A stretch of DNA of 64,000 bases from Shimia sp. (GTDB lineage Bacteria; Pseudomonadota; Alphaproteobacteria; Rhodobacterales; Rhodobacteraceae), in assembly GCF_022448905.1 (NCBI RefSeq), contig NZ_JAKVCW010000003.1, positions 159,906 to 223,905 of the forward strand, read 5' to 3'. A model generated the notes under the pieces. It made no database searches. It had not been told where the DNA came from and worked only from the letters and a program-made list of their open reading frames with translations. Positions 34,990 through 43,114 of the stretch are shown piece after piece; positions within the stretch are counted from its first letter, which is position 1, and each line of letters begins with the position of its first letter. A program made the position numbers and the translations under genes.

Positions 34990-35940
34990 TTGCGTGATTT
35001 GAAGATGCCAGAGCAGCGCCACCCAGAGAAGGCGCACCGCAAGGACAATGCTCAGCCCAAGAAGCCCAAGTGGATTCGTGTGAAGGCCCCAACCGGGGAT
35101 GGCTACAACGCCACGCGGAAAATCATGCGTGAAAACAAGCTGACCACGGTGTGTGAGGAAGCGGCTTGCCCAAACGCAGGTGAGTGCTGGAGCCAGGGCC
35201 ACGCCACCATGATGATCATGGGCGAAATATGTACCCGCGGGTGTACGTTCTGTAACATTGCCACCGGTAAACCTGACGGTTTGGATGCGTTTGAGCCCGG
35301 CCGTGTGGCCATGGCGGTGCAAAAGCTTGGTCTGAACCACGTTGTGATCACCTCGGTGGACCGCGACGATCTGGAAGATGGCGGTGCGGAGCATTTTGCG
35401 CAGACCATTCGTGCGGTGCGCCACCGGTCCCCCAAAACCACCATCGAGATTCTGACCCCGGACTTCCTAAAGTGTAAGCCTGAGGTTCTGGAAGTGGTTG
35501 TTGAGGCGCGTCCAGATGTGTTCAACCATAACCTCGAGACTGTGCCTGGTCTCTATCCTAAAGTTCGCCCTGGGGCGCGCTACTTCCACAGCTTGCGGCT
35601 TTTGCAGCGGGTCAAAGAGCTAGATGCGTCTATCTTCACTAAATCCGGTATCATGGTTGGTCTGGGAGAGGACAAACAATCCGTGCATCAGGTGATGGAC
35701 GACATGCGCGCTGCGGACGTGGATTTCCTGACCATCGGTCAGTATTTGCAACCAACCCCAAAACACCATGGTGTCGATCGGTTTGTGACGCCTGAAGAAT
35801 TTGGAAGCTACGAGAAAGCGGCTTTTGGCAAAGGATTCCTGATGGTGTCCGCAACGCCGTTGACACGATCCTCTTATCACGCTGGGGATGACTTTGCCCG
35901 TTTGCGCGATGCGCGTGAAGCGCTGCTGGCGAAGGGCTAA
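34990..35940 (+). CDS. lipA: Lipoyl synthase
   Basis: 316 residues. Radical-SAM enzyme that inserts two sulfurs into octanoylated proteins. The auxiliary cluster motif [13 protein letters not shown] and the radical-SAM motif [11 protein letters not shown] are both intact, and the terminal RSSYHAGD holds the Ser ligand. TTG at 34990 is chosen: it gives the common rhodobacterial start [16 protein letters not shown] and has GGAGG eight bases upstream. ATG at 35005 would cut conserved residues and the ATG at 34948 has no RBS. Confidence 0.97.
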   Translation: MRDLKMPEQRHPEKAHRKDNAQPKKPKWIRVKAPTGDGYNATRKIMRENKLTTVCEEAACPNAGECWSQGHATMMIMGEICTRGCTFCNIATGKPDGLDAFEPGRVAMAVQKLGLNHVVITSVDRDDLEDGGAEHFAQTIRAVRHRSPKTTIEILTPDFLKCKPEVLEVVVEARPDVFNHNLETVPGLYPKVRPGARYFHSLRLLQRVKELDASIFTKSGIMVGLGEDKQSVHQVMDDMRAADVDFLTIGQYLQPTPKHHGVDRFVTPEEFGSYEKAAFGKGFLMVSATPLTRSSYHAGDDFARLRDAREALLAKG

Positions 35941-35954
35941 GGCCAGACAGTTGG

Positions 35955-36003
35955 CATGGGGGCGCAGCCCCCGGACCCCCAGGTATTTGGGGAAAGAGAA
36001 AGC
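35955..36003. repeat. Dispersed repeat copy after lipA
   Basis: GGGGGCGCAGCCCCC hairpin, then GGACCCCCAGGTATTTGGGG and AAAGAGAAAGC. The clearest copy of the window's repeat family. Confidence 0.65.
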
Positions 36004-36004
36004 A

Positions 36005-36032
36005 GGCGCCGCGGGTTGAGCGGCGCCTTTTT
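36005..36032 (+). terminator. Terminator of lipA
   Basis: GGCGCCGC pairs with GCGGCGCC over a seven-base loop, followed by TTTTTCTT on the plus strand. Confidence 0.85.
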
Positions 36033-36033
36033 C

Positions 36034-37572
36034 TTATTGCGGTAAGTGGATGTTGAAGCGGTCGCGCAGGGCCTGGTCCAGATCGGGAGAAAAGCGTGCC
36101 GCCGAGGTCTGTAACAAAATCTCTGCCTTCCGGGCTTTGGCTTTCTCTACAAGATCCGGTTTGTCGATTTCGGCCCATTCCTTGGGGGAAGTGCGGTCGC
36201 CAAATGTCGGATAGACATGATCTTTTTGCATGCGGCTGAGTGTGGCGTCAGTGCCAAGGTAATGGCCAGGCCCGTCCAGACAGACGTTGCGAATTTGATC
36301 GAGCGCCAGCGTTTCGTCGTCCACTTCAATGCCGCGCACGCAGCGCAGGGCTTGGCCAATCAGGTCGTCGCCAAGGATCAGGCTTTCGTGGCAGAAGCCC
36401 AGTAGAGAGGCGTGCATGCCGGCGGCTTCGTAGACCATGTTGAGGCCGGACAGACCAGCCATGACATTGGAACACATCTGCTCCCATCCGGCCTGCATGT
36501 CCGGCAGTTTGGAGTCGCTGGCGCCTGCAGCGGCGCCGCCGGGCAGACCGTAGAACTTGTGCATCTGGGCGCAGCCTGCCGACAGCAGCGCCTGTTCACC
36601 TGAGCCCACACTCATAGCGCCGGTGCGCAGGTCGAGACCAAAAGGCCAGGTGCCAAAGATGGCGGGGTGGCCAGGGGCAATGGCGTTCACGTAGACAATG
36701 CCGGCGAGACATTCGGCGGTGGCCTGCACAATCGCTCCAGCAATGGTCGACGGGGCGGTTGCGCCAGCCATGCCCGCGGAGAGAAGCAGAACCGGCATGC
36801 CGCCTCGGATACACTGCTCCATGGCCTCACAGCTTTCGGTGGCAAATTTCATCGGCGGGACAACAAAGCAATTGGTGTTGCTCACAAAAGGGCGCGCGCG
36901 CCAAGCGTCTTCGCCACCGGCGATCATGTAGAGCATTTCCAAGCCGTCTTGCACGTAGCCCGGATCAGAGAAGGAGACGCCGATGTGCTTCGTTGTGCCA
37001 GCGCAGCAGGCGTAGATGGTGTTGAGGTCCATTTCCCGGTTGTCGGTGATGTCGCGCGCCACCATGGGCCGTTGCAGGAAGTGGATGTTGTCCAGTTGGT
37101 CGGCGATGCGTGCGGCGTCGTGCAGGTCCTGCAGCGTGCTGTCGCGGTACTCCTGCGTATCCACGTCTACCATGTGCACAGCAGCTCCAGCGGTGCCGAA
37201 GTGGACACGGTTGCCGGAGAGTTTCAGGTCATGTTTGGCGTCACGTCCGGGCAGGGTGACGTCTTTGTTGGCCTTGGCCAGCATGTCCTCAACAAGAGCA
37301 CGGGGAAAGCGCAGGCGGCCGTCGTCGCCCAAGATCGCGCCTGCAGCGGTCATGATGTCGATGCCGGATTGCGGCGCGTCCGCGAGGCCAATTTGTTCCA
37401 GAGCATCCAGCGCGGTTTCGTGGATGCGCATCATGTCATGGTCGCTGAGTGGTTTGTATTGGCCACCTTCCATACCGGCGCGGATGGGGCGCACGTCTTG
37501 AGACAGCGGTGCGGCGCGGGCGGCACGACGGGCGGAGCGACCGCCGGAGCGGCGGGAAACAGGGGCATTCAT
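36034..37572 (-). CDS. Trimethylamine methyltransferase (MttB) family protein, copy 2
   Basis: 512 residues, clearly of the MttB superfamily but strongly diverged from copy 1. No in-frame amber codon, so non-pyrrolysine type. The N-terminal tail RRSGGRSARRAARAAP mirrors the Arg-rich tail of copy 1. Core segments include STLQDLHDAARIADQLDNIH, PFGLDLRTGAMSVGSGEQAL and AAGASDSKLPDMQAGWEQ. Methyl donor unknown; quaternary amines are likely from the family. Upstream on the same strand lie a 29-codon small ORF and, beyond it, an aminotransferase. Confidence 0.87.
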   Translation of the reverse strand: MNAPVSRRSGGRSARRAARAAPLSQDVRPIRAGMEGGQYKPLSDHDMMRIHETALDALEQIGLADAPQSGIDIMTAAGAILGDDGRLRFPRALVEDMLAKANKDVTLPGRDAKHDLKLSGNRVHFGTAGAAVHMVDVDTQEYRDSTLQDLHDAARIADQLDNIHFLQRPMVARDITDNREMDLNTIYACCAGTTKHIGVSFSDPGYVQDGLEMLYMIAGGEDAWRARPFVSNTNCFVVPPMKFATESCEAMEQCIRGGMPVLLLSAGMAGATAPSTIAGAIVQATAECLAGIVYVNAIAPGHPAIFGTWPFGLDLRTGAMSVGSGEQALLSAGCAQMHKFYGLPGGAAAGASDSKLPDMQAGWEQMCSNVMAGLSGLNMVYEAAGMHASLLGFCHESLILGDDLIGQALRCVRGIEVDDETLALDQIRNVCLDGPGHYLGTDATLSRMQKDHVYPTFGDRTSPKEWAEIDKPDLVEKAKARKAEILLQTSAARFSPDLDQALRDRFNIHLPQ

Positions 37573-37614
37573 AGAGATAGGGTCCTTTGCGTGTTGATGA
37601 GAAATGAGATCACA

Positions 37615-37704
37615 TCAACAGGCAGGGCGCCCCCGTGCGGCGCGTCCGCGCTCTGCGCCGATGGTGAGCACCACCAGCTGGATTTTGCTGCGTATGGCTT
37701 GCAT
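37615..37704 (-). CDS. Candidate small ORF upstream of mttB copy 2
   Basis: 29 codons, MQAIRSKIQLVVLTIGAERG followed by RAARGRPAC, with a good AAGGAG RBS seven bases before the ATG. It ends 42 bases before the mttB start. The C-terminal half is Arg/Ala/Gly-rich. It could be a leader peptide or a small protein; no homology can be claimed. Confidence 0.35.
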   Translation of the reverse strand: MQAIRSKIQLVVLTIGAERGRAARGRPAC

Positions 37705-37745
37705 GTCGCGCTCCTTGTTCTTGGAGTGTGCGACTCAGTTTTGGC

Positions 37746-37792
37746 GGCGTCATGTCCAATTGCGACAGATGTCGTTTTTGGATCATGACGCC
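37746..37792. promoter_or_regulatory. Long inverted repeat with TGCGACA/GTCG words
   Basis: GGCGTCATG (37746-37754) and CATGACGCC (37784-37792) form a perfect 9-base inverted repeat enclosing TGCGACA-gat-GTCGT. It may be the operator of the downstream small ORF/mttB unit or the terminator of the aminotransferase. Confidence 0.4.
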
Positions 37793-37802
37793 ATCTGAAG
37801 GG

Positions 37803-38987
37803 TCAGGTGGATTGCTTTGCTAGTTTTTCTGCATGATCCACAAGGGTTTGTAGAGCTTCTTTGAAGCGGTCATCAGCCACGGTCATTGCCACGCGAATGT
37901 GGCCATAGGCCGATTGACCAAAGCTCTCGCCCGGCATGGTGGCGATATGGTGCGTGTCCAGCAGTGAGTTGGCAAAGGCCTCGCCAGATAGTCCGGTCGC
38001 GCGGACGTCGAGCATGATATACATCGCGCCCTGAGCCGGAACGAGGCCGACAGTGATTTGATTGGCTAGGATGTCTTTGGCAATTTCCCGGCGGCGCTGG
38101 AAGGGAGCGGCGATTTCTTCTTCCAGACCTTCGCCTTGAGCCAGTGCAGACACGGCGGCGTCCTGAATGAAGCCGGGCACGCCGTAGGTGGTGTGGGTGG
38201 CGAGGTTGATCAGGTGGGCGATGACCTCCTTTGGACCTGCGATCCAACCAATGCGAGAACCGGTCATGGCGTGGGACTTGGACATGGAGCCCACCACAAG
38301 CGTGCGTTCAGCCATGCCAGGGAGCGTACGGGGGCTGATGTGCTCGCCCTCCCAGACTTGGGTGTCGTAAACTTCGTCGGAGATCAGCCAGAGGTCATGA
38401 TCCTTGCAGACTTGTGCGATGCCATTGAGCGTGTCGCGGCCATAGACCGTGCCGGAGGGGTTGTTTGGCGTGTTGACTAGGAGCGAGGCAGCGCCTTTGG
38501 CGGCTTCTTCGGCAATTTCCTCGGGGCGCGGTTTGAACGCGTTGGAGGCATGGGTCTGGATGGGGACCGGCTCCGCGCCAACGCTGCGGATGGTGCCAGG
38601 GTAGGTGGCATAATAGGGGTCGATGTAGAGTGCGCGGTCACCCGGTGAGCATGTCGCGACATGGGCGGCAAACAGCGCAGACTGACCACCGGGCGTAATC
38701 AGGATGTTTTCATATGTGGTGGGCACACCGGTGCGCTCGGTCAGGCGGGCGGCAACGGCTTCGCGCATTTCTTGCGTGCCAGGCACCATGGCGTAGCCGG
38801 TGTGGCCACCGCGGGCGGATTGGTCCATGGCGCCGAGGATCACCGGATCGGTGCGGATGTCGTGTTCGCCGATGGTCAGCTCGGTCACGTCGACGCCTTC
38901 GGCGATCATGCGACGGGCTTTGTAGAAGACATCCCAGCCGTCAGAGCCGCCGCCAGTGATGTTGGTGATGCGCTGCGAAAGTTTCAT
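37803..38987 (-). CDS. PLP-dependent aminotransferase, class I/II
   Basis: 394 residues of fold type I. The Schiff-base Lys is in VVGSMSKSHAMTGSRIGW, with NTPNNPSGTVYGRD and ISDEVYD as the PLP-binding Asn and Asp/Tyr segments and an Arg near the C terminus (GHIRVAMT) for the substrate carboxylate. It resembles aspartate-type or branched-chain-like aminotransferases; the amino donor is not resolved. ATG at 38987 (MKLSQRI) is used, with GTG at 38996 as an alternative. Confidence 0.88.
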   Translation of the reverse strand: MKLSQRITNITGGGSDGWDVFYKARRMIAEGVDVTELTIGEHDIRTDPVILGAMDQSARGGHTGYAMVPGTQEMREAVAARLTERTGVPTTYENILITPGGQSALFAAHVATCSPGDRALYIDPYYATYPGTIRSVGAEPVPIQTHASNAFKPRPEEIAEEAAKGAASLLVNTPNNPSGTVYGRDTLNGIAQVCKDHDLWLISDEVYDTQVWEGEHISPRTLPGMAERTLVVGSMSKSHAMTGSRIGWIAGPKEVIAHLINLATHTTYGVPGFIQDAAVSALAQGEGLEEEIAAPFQRRREIAKDILANQITVGLVPAQGAMYIMLDVRATGLSGEAFANSLLDTHHIATMPGESFGQSAYGHIRVAMTVADDRFKEALQTLVDHAEKLAKQST

Positions 38988-39127
38988 GTCCCGCACTCCC
39001 TAAAAGTAATTTGCGCTCAGGTGGCAGGGAGTGGAAGAACAAGTCAAATTCAATGTTGTGATGCCCCACATTTCCGTTGCGGCGCTTTGTGTGAGGGATT
39101 GAACCCCTCTAAGTTCCAGCGCGTCAG

Positions 39128-39619
39128 TTAGGTGCCGTTTCCCAGATCAGACGGGCTGTCACCCATCAGGTAACGCGGGCCGGTGCCGCGTGTGCGGGCG
39201 CGATCGTCGGGGTTGTAGAGTTTACAGTTGGACAGGCTGAGGCAGCCACAGCCAATGCAGCCGTCGAGTTGGTCGCGCAGTTTGGTCATTTGCGCAATGC
39301 GCGCATCAAGGTCTTTGCGGAAGCGTTCGGAGATTGCTTGCCAGTCGGCTTTGGTGGGCGTGCGGTTGGAGGGGAGGCTGTTCAGAGCCTCGCGAATTTC
39401 CGCGATCGAAAATCCCAAGGATTGCGAAATCATCACGAATGACAGGCGGCGGATGTCGGCACGTTCATAGCGGCGTTGACCAGTGTCGGTGCGATGCGGG
39501 TGCACGATGCCTTCTTCTTCATAATATCGGATGGCGGAAGGCGCGAGGCCGGTGCGTTCCGAGATGAAACCGATGGTCAAACCCGTAGGTCGCAATCGTA
39601 GTTTTGGCTTTTGTTTCAT
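39128..39619 (-). CDS. soxR: Redox-sensitive MerR-family activator SoxR
   Basis: 163 residues. The MerR-type HTH (TIGFISERTGLAPSAIRYYE) is followed by a dimer helix and the [2Fe-2S] motif CIGCGCLSLSNC, the CX2CXCX5C pattern diagnostic of SoxR. Oxidation of the cluster by redox-cycling compounds switches on target promoters. A near-consensus SoxR box lies in the divergent gap before the VOC gene at 39719, which is therefore its likely target together with the exporter behind it. Confidence 0.95.
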   Translation of the reverse strand: MKQKPKLRLRPTGLTIGFISERTGLAPSAIRYYEEEGIVHPHRTDTGQRRYERADIRRLSFVMISQSLGFSIAEIREALNSLPSNRTPTKADWQAISERFRKDLDARIAQMTKLRDQLDGCIGCGCLSLSNCKLYNPDDRARTRGTGPRYLMGDSPSDLGNGT

Positions 39620-39654
39620 TAGGTGTCTGTTTTCAAAAGAAAAGAAGTTCTTGT

Positions 39655-39672
39655 GGTGAAGTTAACTTGAGG
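39655..39672. promoter_or_regulatory. SoxR box
   Basis: GGTGAAGTTAACTTGAGG matches the E. coli soxS operator CCTCAAGTTAACTTGAGG at 15 of 18 positions, with the central AAGTTAACTTGAGG intact. Candidate -35 (TTCTTG, 39648) and -10 elements flank it with the long spacer typical of SoxR promoters. Confidence 0.8.
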
Positions 39673-39718
39673 AATTAGCCTAAGTCCATCAAGAAATTCA
39701 AAAGAAGGACCTAGAGCA

Positions 39719-40093
39719 ATGAAACTGGAACATGTGAACCTGACTGTGCGCGATCCTAAGGCGACGGCGGCGATGCTGTGTGAGCTGTTTGATTGGCGGG
39801 TCCGCTGGGAGGGCGACTCGATTTATGGCGGGCACACCGTGCATGTGGGGGACACCGAGAGTTACCTGGCGCTTTATGCGCCGCCCAAAGACATCCAGAA
39901 TGCAGAGGAAAGCTACTATCGCGCGGGTGGTCTGAACCATATCGGTATCGTTGTTGCAGACCTTGATATGGTTGAGGCGCGTGTGAAGGCGGCGGGATTT
40001 GTTCCTGGCAGTCATGCGGACTACGAACCAGGTAAGCGGTTCTATTTCGAGGGACCTGACGATGTTGAGTATGAGGTGATCAGTTATGCCTGA
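39719..40093 (+). CDS. VOC family protein, putative SoxR target
   Basis: 124 residues, one glyoxalase/dioxygenase domain pair: KLEHVNLTVRDPKATAAMLC at the start and GGLNHIGIVVADLDMVEAR in the second module. The C terminus FYFEGPDDVEYEVISYA supplies the metal-ligand Glu. Given the SoxR box, it may modify or sequester redox-active compounds (inference). Its last 8 bases overlap the exporter gene. Confidence 0.85.
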   Translation: MKLEHVNLTVRDPKATAAMLCELFDWRVRWEGDSIYGGHTVHVGDTESYLALYAPPKDIQNAEESYYRAGGLNHIGIVVADLDMVEARVKAAGFVPGSHADYEPGKRFYFEGPDDVEYEVISYA

Positions 40094-41120
40094 TGTACGC
40101 AACGTTGGGCCCGTGGGCCTTTTGATTTGGTGTGGCGCCCTTTTGGGCGTCGGATTCCCGCTCAGCAAAGTCTCGGCAGAAGCAGGGGTGTCGCCGATGG
40201 TTTGGGCTTTGCTTGTGTCTATGGGCGCCAGCCTGAGCCTGTTTCCGGTATTGGCCATCCAGGGGCACTTAAAGTTGCCGCGGGGAAAGTTGCTGCGCTA
40301 TGTGGTGATCTCCGGCCTTGTCAGCTTTGCTGGCATTAACTTGCTGATATTTGGCTTGGTGCCAAAGCTTGGTGCAGGGCAGGTGGGCATGATGTTCGCG
40401 TTGTCGCCGGTGGCGACACTGGCACTGTCCGCAGTGTTTGGCTTAAAAACACCGTCTCGGTTGGGCTTGGCCGGAATTGGATTTGGTCTTGTTGGAGCCT
40501 TGATGGTTGCATTTGGCCGTGGAAGCCTCGACGGCACGCTCTTGTGGTCGTTTGTAGGTTTGACGATCCCGCTTATTTTGGCAGCAGGCAATGTGTATCG
40601 GACATTGGATTGGCCTGACGGTGCTCACCCCATGGCGCTGGCTTTTTGGAGCCACGGCGTAGCAATCATAGCATTGGTGCTGGTGATGGGCGCTCGCGGA
40701 GAAAGTGTGGCCTTACATTCGGTTGCAGATGTTCCTTGGGCCGCAAGCATGCAAGTTGTTGCTGCCGCTCTGACTTTCCCGGCGTATTTCAAGCTGCAGA
40801 AAATCGGTGGCCCCGTGCTTCTGAGCCAGATTGGCTATGTGGCTGCGGCTGTTGGGTTGGTGGTTGGCGTGCTGTTCTTAGGTGAGCGATATGGGTCAAT
40901 AAGTTGGGCGGGAGCCGCTATCACTGCGATAGGCGTTTCACTGACTATTTTGGCGCAGTCCGGTCGGAGCTTTAAATTGCCGCAACACTTGCCATTGGGG
41001 CGGATGACGCGGGCGCGACTGTGGTCTGGCAACTGCGAAAGTGAGGCCCGTGTGCCGAAACAAGCAACCTTACTCGCTGCGCGGCGGCAGGCTGTTCTGA
41101 AGCTTCTTCGTCAGGCCTGA
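40086..41120 (+). CDS. EamA/DMT exporter, putative SoxR target
   Basis: 344 residues with ten helices in two EamA repeats. LLGVGFPLSKVSAEAGVSPMV starts the first; LSQIGYVAAAVGLVVGVLFLG ends the second. A basic C-terminal tail of about 45 residues follows the last helix. Starts within the VOC gene (8-base overlap), so the SoxR box should control both. Likely an exporter of redox-active metabolites (inference). Its 3' end overlaps the convergent YjbR gene by about 50 bases. Confidence 0.85.
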   Translation: MPDVRNVGPVGLLIWCGALLGVGFPLSKVSAEAGVSPMVWALLVSMGASLSLFPVLAIQGHLKLPRGKLLRYVVISGLVSFAGINLLIFGLVPKLGAGQVGMMFALSPVATLALSAVFGLKTPSRLGLAGIGFGLVGALMVAFGRGSLDGTLLWSFVGLTIPLILAAGNVYRTLDWPDGAHPMALAFWSHGVAIIALVLVMGARGESVALHSVADVPWAASMQVVAAALTFPAYFKLQKIGGPVLLSQIGYVAAAVGLVVGVLFLGERYGSISWAGAAITAIGVSLTILAQSGRSFKLPQHLPLGRMTRARLWSGNCESEARVPKQATLLAARRQAVLKLLRQA

Positions 41121-41417
41121 ACGTACAATATCGTAGGACACTCCCAGACGGTGGCGCAGTTCTTCTGCGTCGCCGTCGAGCGGTATGTGGATCCAGCTGC
41201 GATGAAAATAGGGGGCTTTGACGCCCACACCGGCGTCAATCAGCATCTGTGCGGTTTCAATGCTGTCGGTTTTCACGGACACAACGGTTTTTGCGGCGCC
41301 GATGCAGGCAAACATTTTGCCACCCACTTTCCAGGCGTCATGTTCACCACCCCATGGGTCGGACAGTTCTGCCCCTGGAAAGGTGACACAAATGGTGTTG
41401 ATGGTTTCGCGGCTCAT
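41070..41417 (-). CDS. MmcQ/YjbR family protein
   Basis: 115 residues. ICVTFPGAELSDPWGGEHDAW is the YjbR/CyaY-like opening, and APYFHRSWIHIPLDGDAEEL the conserved second half. The fold resembles DNA-binding CyaY-like proteins; the function is unproven. ATG at 41417 (MSRETINTI) is chosen over GTG at 41435. Its end overlaps the EamA gene on the opposite strand. Confidence 0.87.
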   Translation of the reverse strand: MSRETINTICVTFPGAELSDPWGGEHDAWKVGGKMFACIGAAKTVVSVKTDSIETAQMLIDAGVGVKAPYFHRSWIHIPLDGDAEELRHRLGVSYDIVRSGLTKKLQNSLPPRSE

Positions 41418-41504
41418 GTCGGCAGAGTGCGCCACAGGGGCGAATTGGTCAATTCAGAGATGTCGGGCTTGACCGCCGTTCGCGCCGCGCATAGGGTCGC
41501 CGCC

Positions 41505-41552
41505 ATGAACACTGTACGCACCATTATTATTTGCTGCTGCATTACCTGCTGA
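41505..41552 (+). CDS. Cysteine-rich leader peptide of cysS
   Basis: 15 codons, [15 protein letters not shown] then TGA: three consecutive Cys codons (all TGC) and a fourth as the last sense codon. It ends 88 bases before the cysS ATG. A large hairpin follows immediately (41561-41610). The arrangement is that of a translational attenuator, in which ribosomes stall on Cys codons when Cys-tRNA is scarce and change the downstream fold. AGGGT serves as a weak RBS. Strong by pattern, untested. Confidence 0.75.
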   Translation: MNTVRTIIICCCITC

Positions 41553-41560
41553 CATCGTCA

Positions 41561-41610
41561 GGCGGGCCGTTCTTCTATTTCAAACATGTTTGAGAATTGG
41601 TAAGCCCGCC
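41561..41610 (+). promoter_or_regulatory. cysS attenuator hairpin
   Basis: GGCGGGC (41561-41567) pairs with GCCCGCC (41604-41610). The loop contains the perfect palindrome TCAAACATGTTTGA (41580-41593). There is no U tract, so control of cysS ribosome access or mRNA decay is more likely than termination. The cysS RBS GAGGAG is at 41629-41634. Confidence 0.65.
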
Positions 41611-41640
41611 ACGGACCAACCGTGTGCCGAGGAGCCACTT

Positions 41641-43029
41641 ATGACTGAGATCAAGCTGCACAACACGCTGAAACGCCGCAAAGAGGTGTTTGAGCCGATC
41701 GATCCTGAAAATGTGCGGATGTATGTCTGTGGGCCGACGGTGTATGACCGCGCGCATATTGGCAATGCGCGGCCTGTGGTGGTGTTTGACGTGCTCTATC
41801 GCCTGCTGCGCGAAGTCTATGGTGCCGATCAGGTGACCTATGTGCGCAACTTCACGGATGTGGATGACAAGATCAACGCACGGGCGGCGGAAAGCGGGCG
41901 TGCGATTGGGGACATCACTGCGGAAACCACGCAGTGGTATCTCGATGACATGGGCGCGTTAGGGGCGATGGAGCCAAACCATATGCCGCGCGCCACACAG
42001 TACATCGGCGAGATGATCACCATGATCGAGAAGCTGATTGCCGATGGCTTTGCCTATGCCCATGACGGCCACGTGTTGTTCCGGGTGCGCAAGTATGACG
42101 ACTACGGCAAGCTCTCTGGCCGGTCTGTGGATGACATGATCGCTGGCGCGCGGGTTGAAGTGGCGAGCTACAAAGAAGACCCGATGGATTTTGTGCTGTG
42201 GAAGCCATCCGATGGCAACTTTCCGGGTTGGGACAGCCCTTGGGGACGGGGTCGTCCGGGCTGGCATATTGAATGCTCGGCGATGTCTTACGAACTGTTG
42301 GGCGCGCATTTTGACATCCACGGCGGCGGCAACGATTTGATGTTCCCGCACCACGAAAATGAGATTGCCCAGAGCTGCTGCGCCAACGGTGGGCAGCATA
42401 TGGCGAACTACTGGCTGCACAACGAGATGTTGCAGGTGGAAGGCAAGAAGATGTCCAAGTCTTTGGGTAATTTCTTCACTGTGCGCGACCTGCTGGATGG
42501 GCACGATGGGCATCCGGGTGTGCCGGGCGAAGTGATCCGTTTTGTGTTCCTGAGCACGCATTACGGCAAGCCGATGGACTGGACCGCGAAGAAGGCGGCG
42601 GAGTCCGAGGCGACGTTGCGCAAGTGGCGGACGTTGACAGCGGGCGTCGAGCCCGCAGCCACCGTGCCTGCACAGGTGTTGGATTGTGTGGCAGATGACC
42701 TGAACACAGCTGGCGCGATTGCCGCACTGCACGGTTTTGCCAGTGCAGGGGATGCGGCGGCGCTTTTGGCTGGGGCGCAGTTGCTGGGTCTGTTGACGGA
42801 GGAATTGGCGGACTGGGTGCATGCCGGGGATGTCGATCTGGGCGCGCTGGCCGATAAGCTGGCCGCATTGCGGGCAAATGCGATGGAAAGCAAAGATTTT
42901 GCGCCGGTGGATGCGCTGAAGTCGGCCTTGGTCGACGCCGGTGTCGAAGTTCGTATGAGCAAAGCGGGGGTGGATCTGTCTCCAGCCGCAGGATTTGACG
43001 AGAGTAAGCTGGCAGGACTGCTGGACTAA
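41641..43029 (+). CDS. cysS: Cysteine--tRNA ligase
   Basis: 462 residues, class I synthetase. Zinc-binding Cys and HIGH equivalent in [18 protein letters not shown]; further zinc ligands in [10 protein letters not shown] and [19 protein letters not shown] is the KMSKS loop. A DALR-like C-terminal helical domain ends the protein. It charges tRNA-Cys. ATG at 41641 has GAGGAG upstream; in-frame codons further upstream lie in the regulatory hairpin. Confidence 0.97.
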   Translation: MTEIKLHNTLKRRKEVFEPIDPENVRMYVCGPTVYDRAHIGNARPVVVFDVLYRLLREVYGADQVTYVRNFTDVDDKINARAAESGRAIGDITAETTQWYLDDMGALGAMEPNHMPRATQYIGEMITMIEKLIADGFAYAHDGHVLFRVRKYDDYGKLSGRSVDDMIAGARVEVASYKEDPMDFVLWKPSDGNFPGWDSPWGRGRPGWHIECSAMSYELLGAHFDIHGGGNDLMFPHHENEIAQSCCANGGQHMANYWLHNEMLQVEGKKMSKSLGNFFTVRDLLDGHDGHPGVPGEVIRFVFLSTHYGKPMDWTAKKAAESEATLRKWRTLTAGVEPAATVPAQVLDCVADDLNTAGAIAALHGFASAGDAAALLAGAQLLGLLTEELADWVHAGDVDLGALADKLAALRANAMESKDFAPVDALKSALVDAGVEVRMSKAGVDLSPAAGFDESKLAGLLD

Positions 43030-43036
43030 GACAAGC

Positions 43037-43066
43037 AGGCGTGCGCAGGTGAGCGCGCGCCTTTTT
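43037..43066 (+). terminator. Terminator of cysS
   Basis: AGGCG-TGCGC and GCGC-GCGCCT form a stem followed by TTTTT, eight bases past the stop. Confidence 0.8.
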
Positions 43067-43114
43067 CGTGTGGGCGCTCCGGCCTGCATTTGAGACACGC
43101 AGGAAGGCCAAGCT

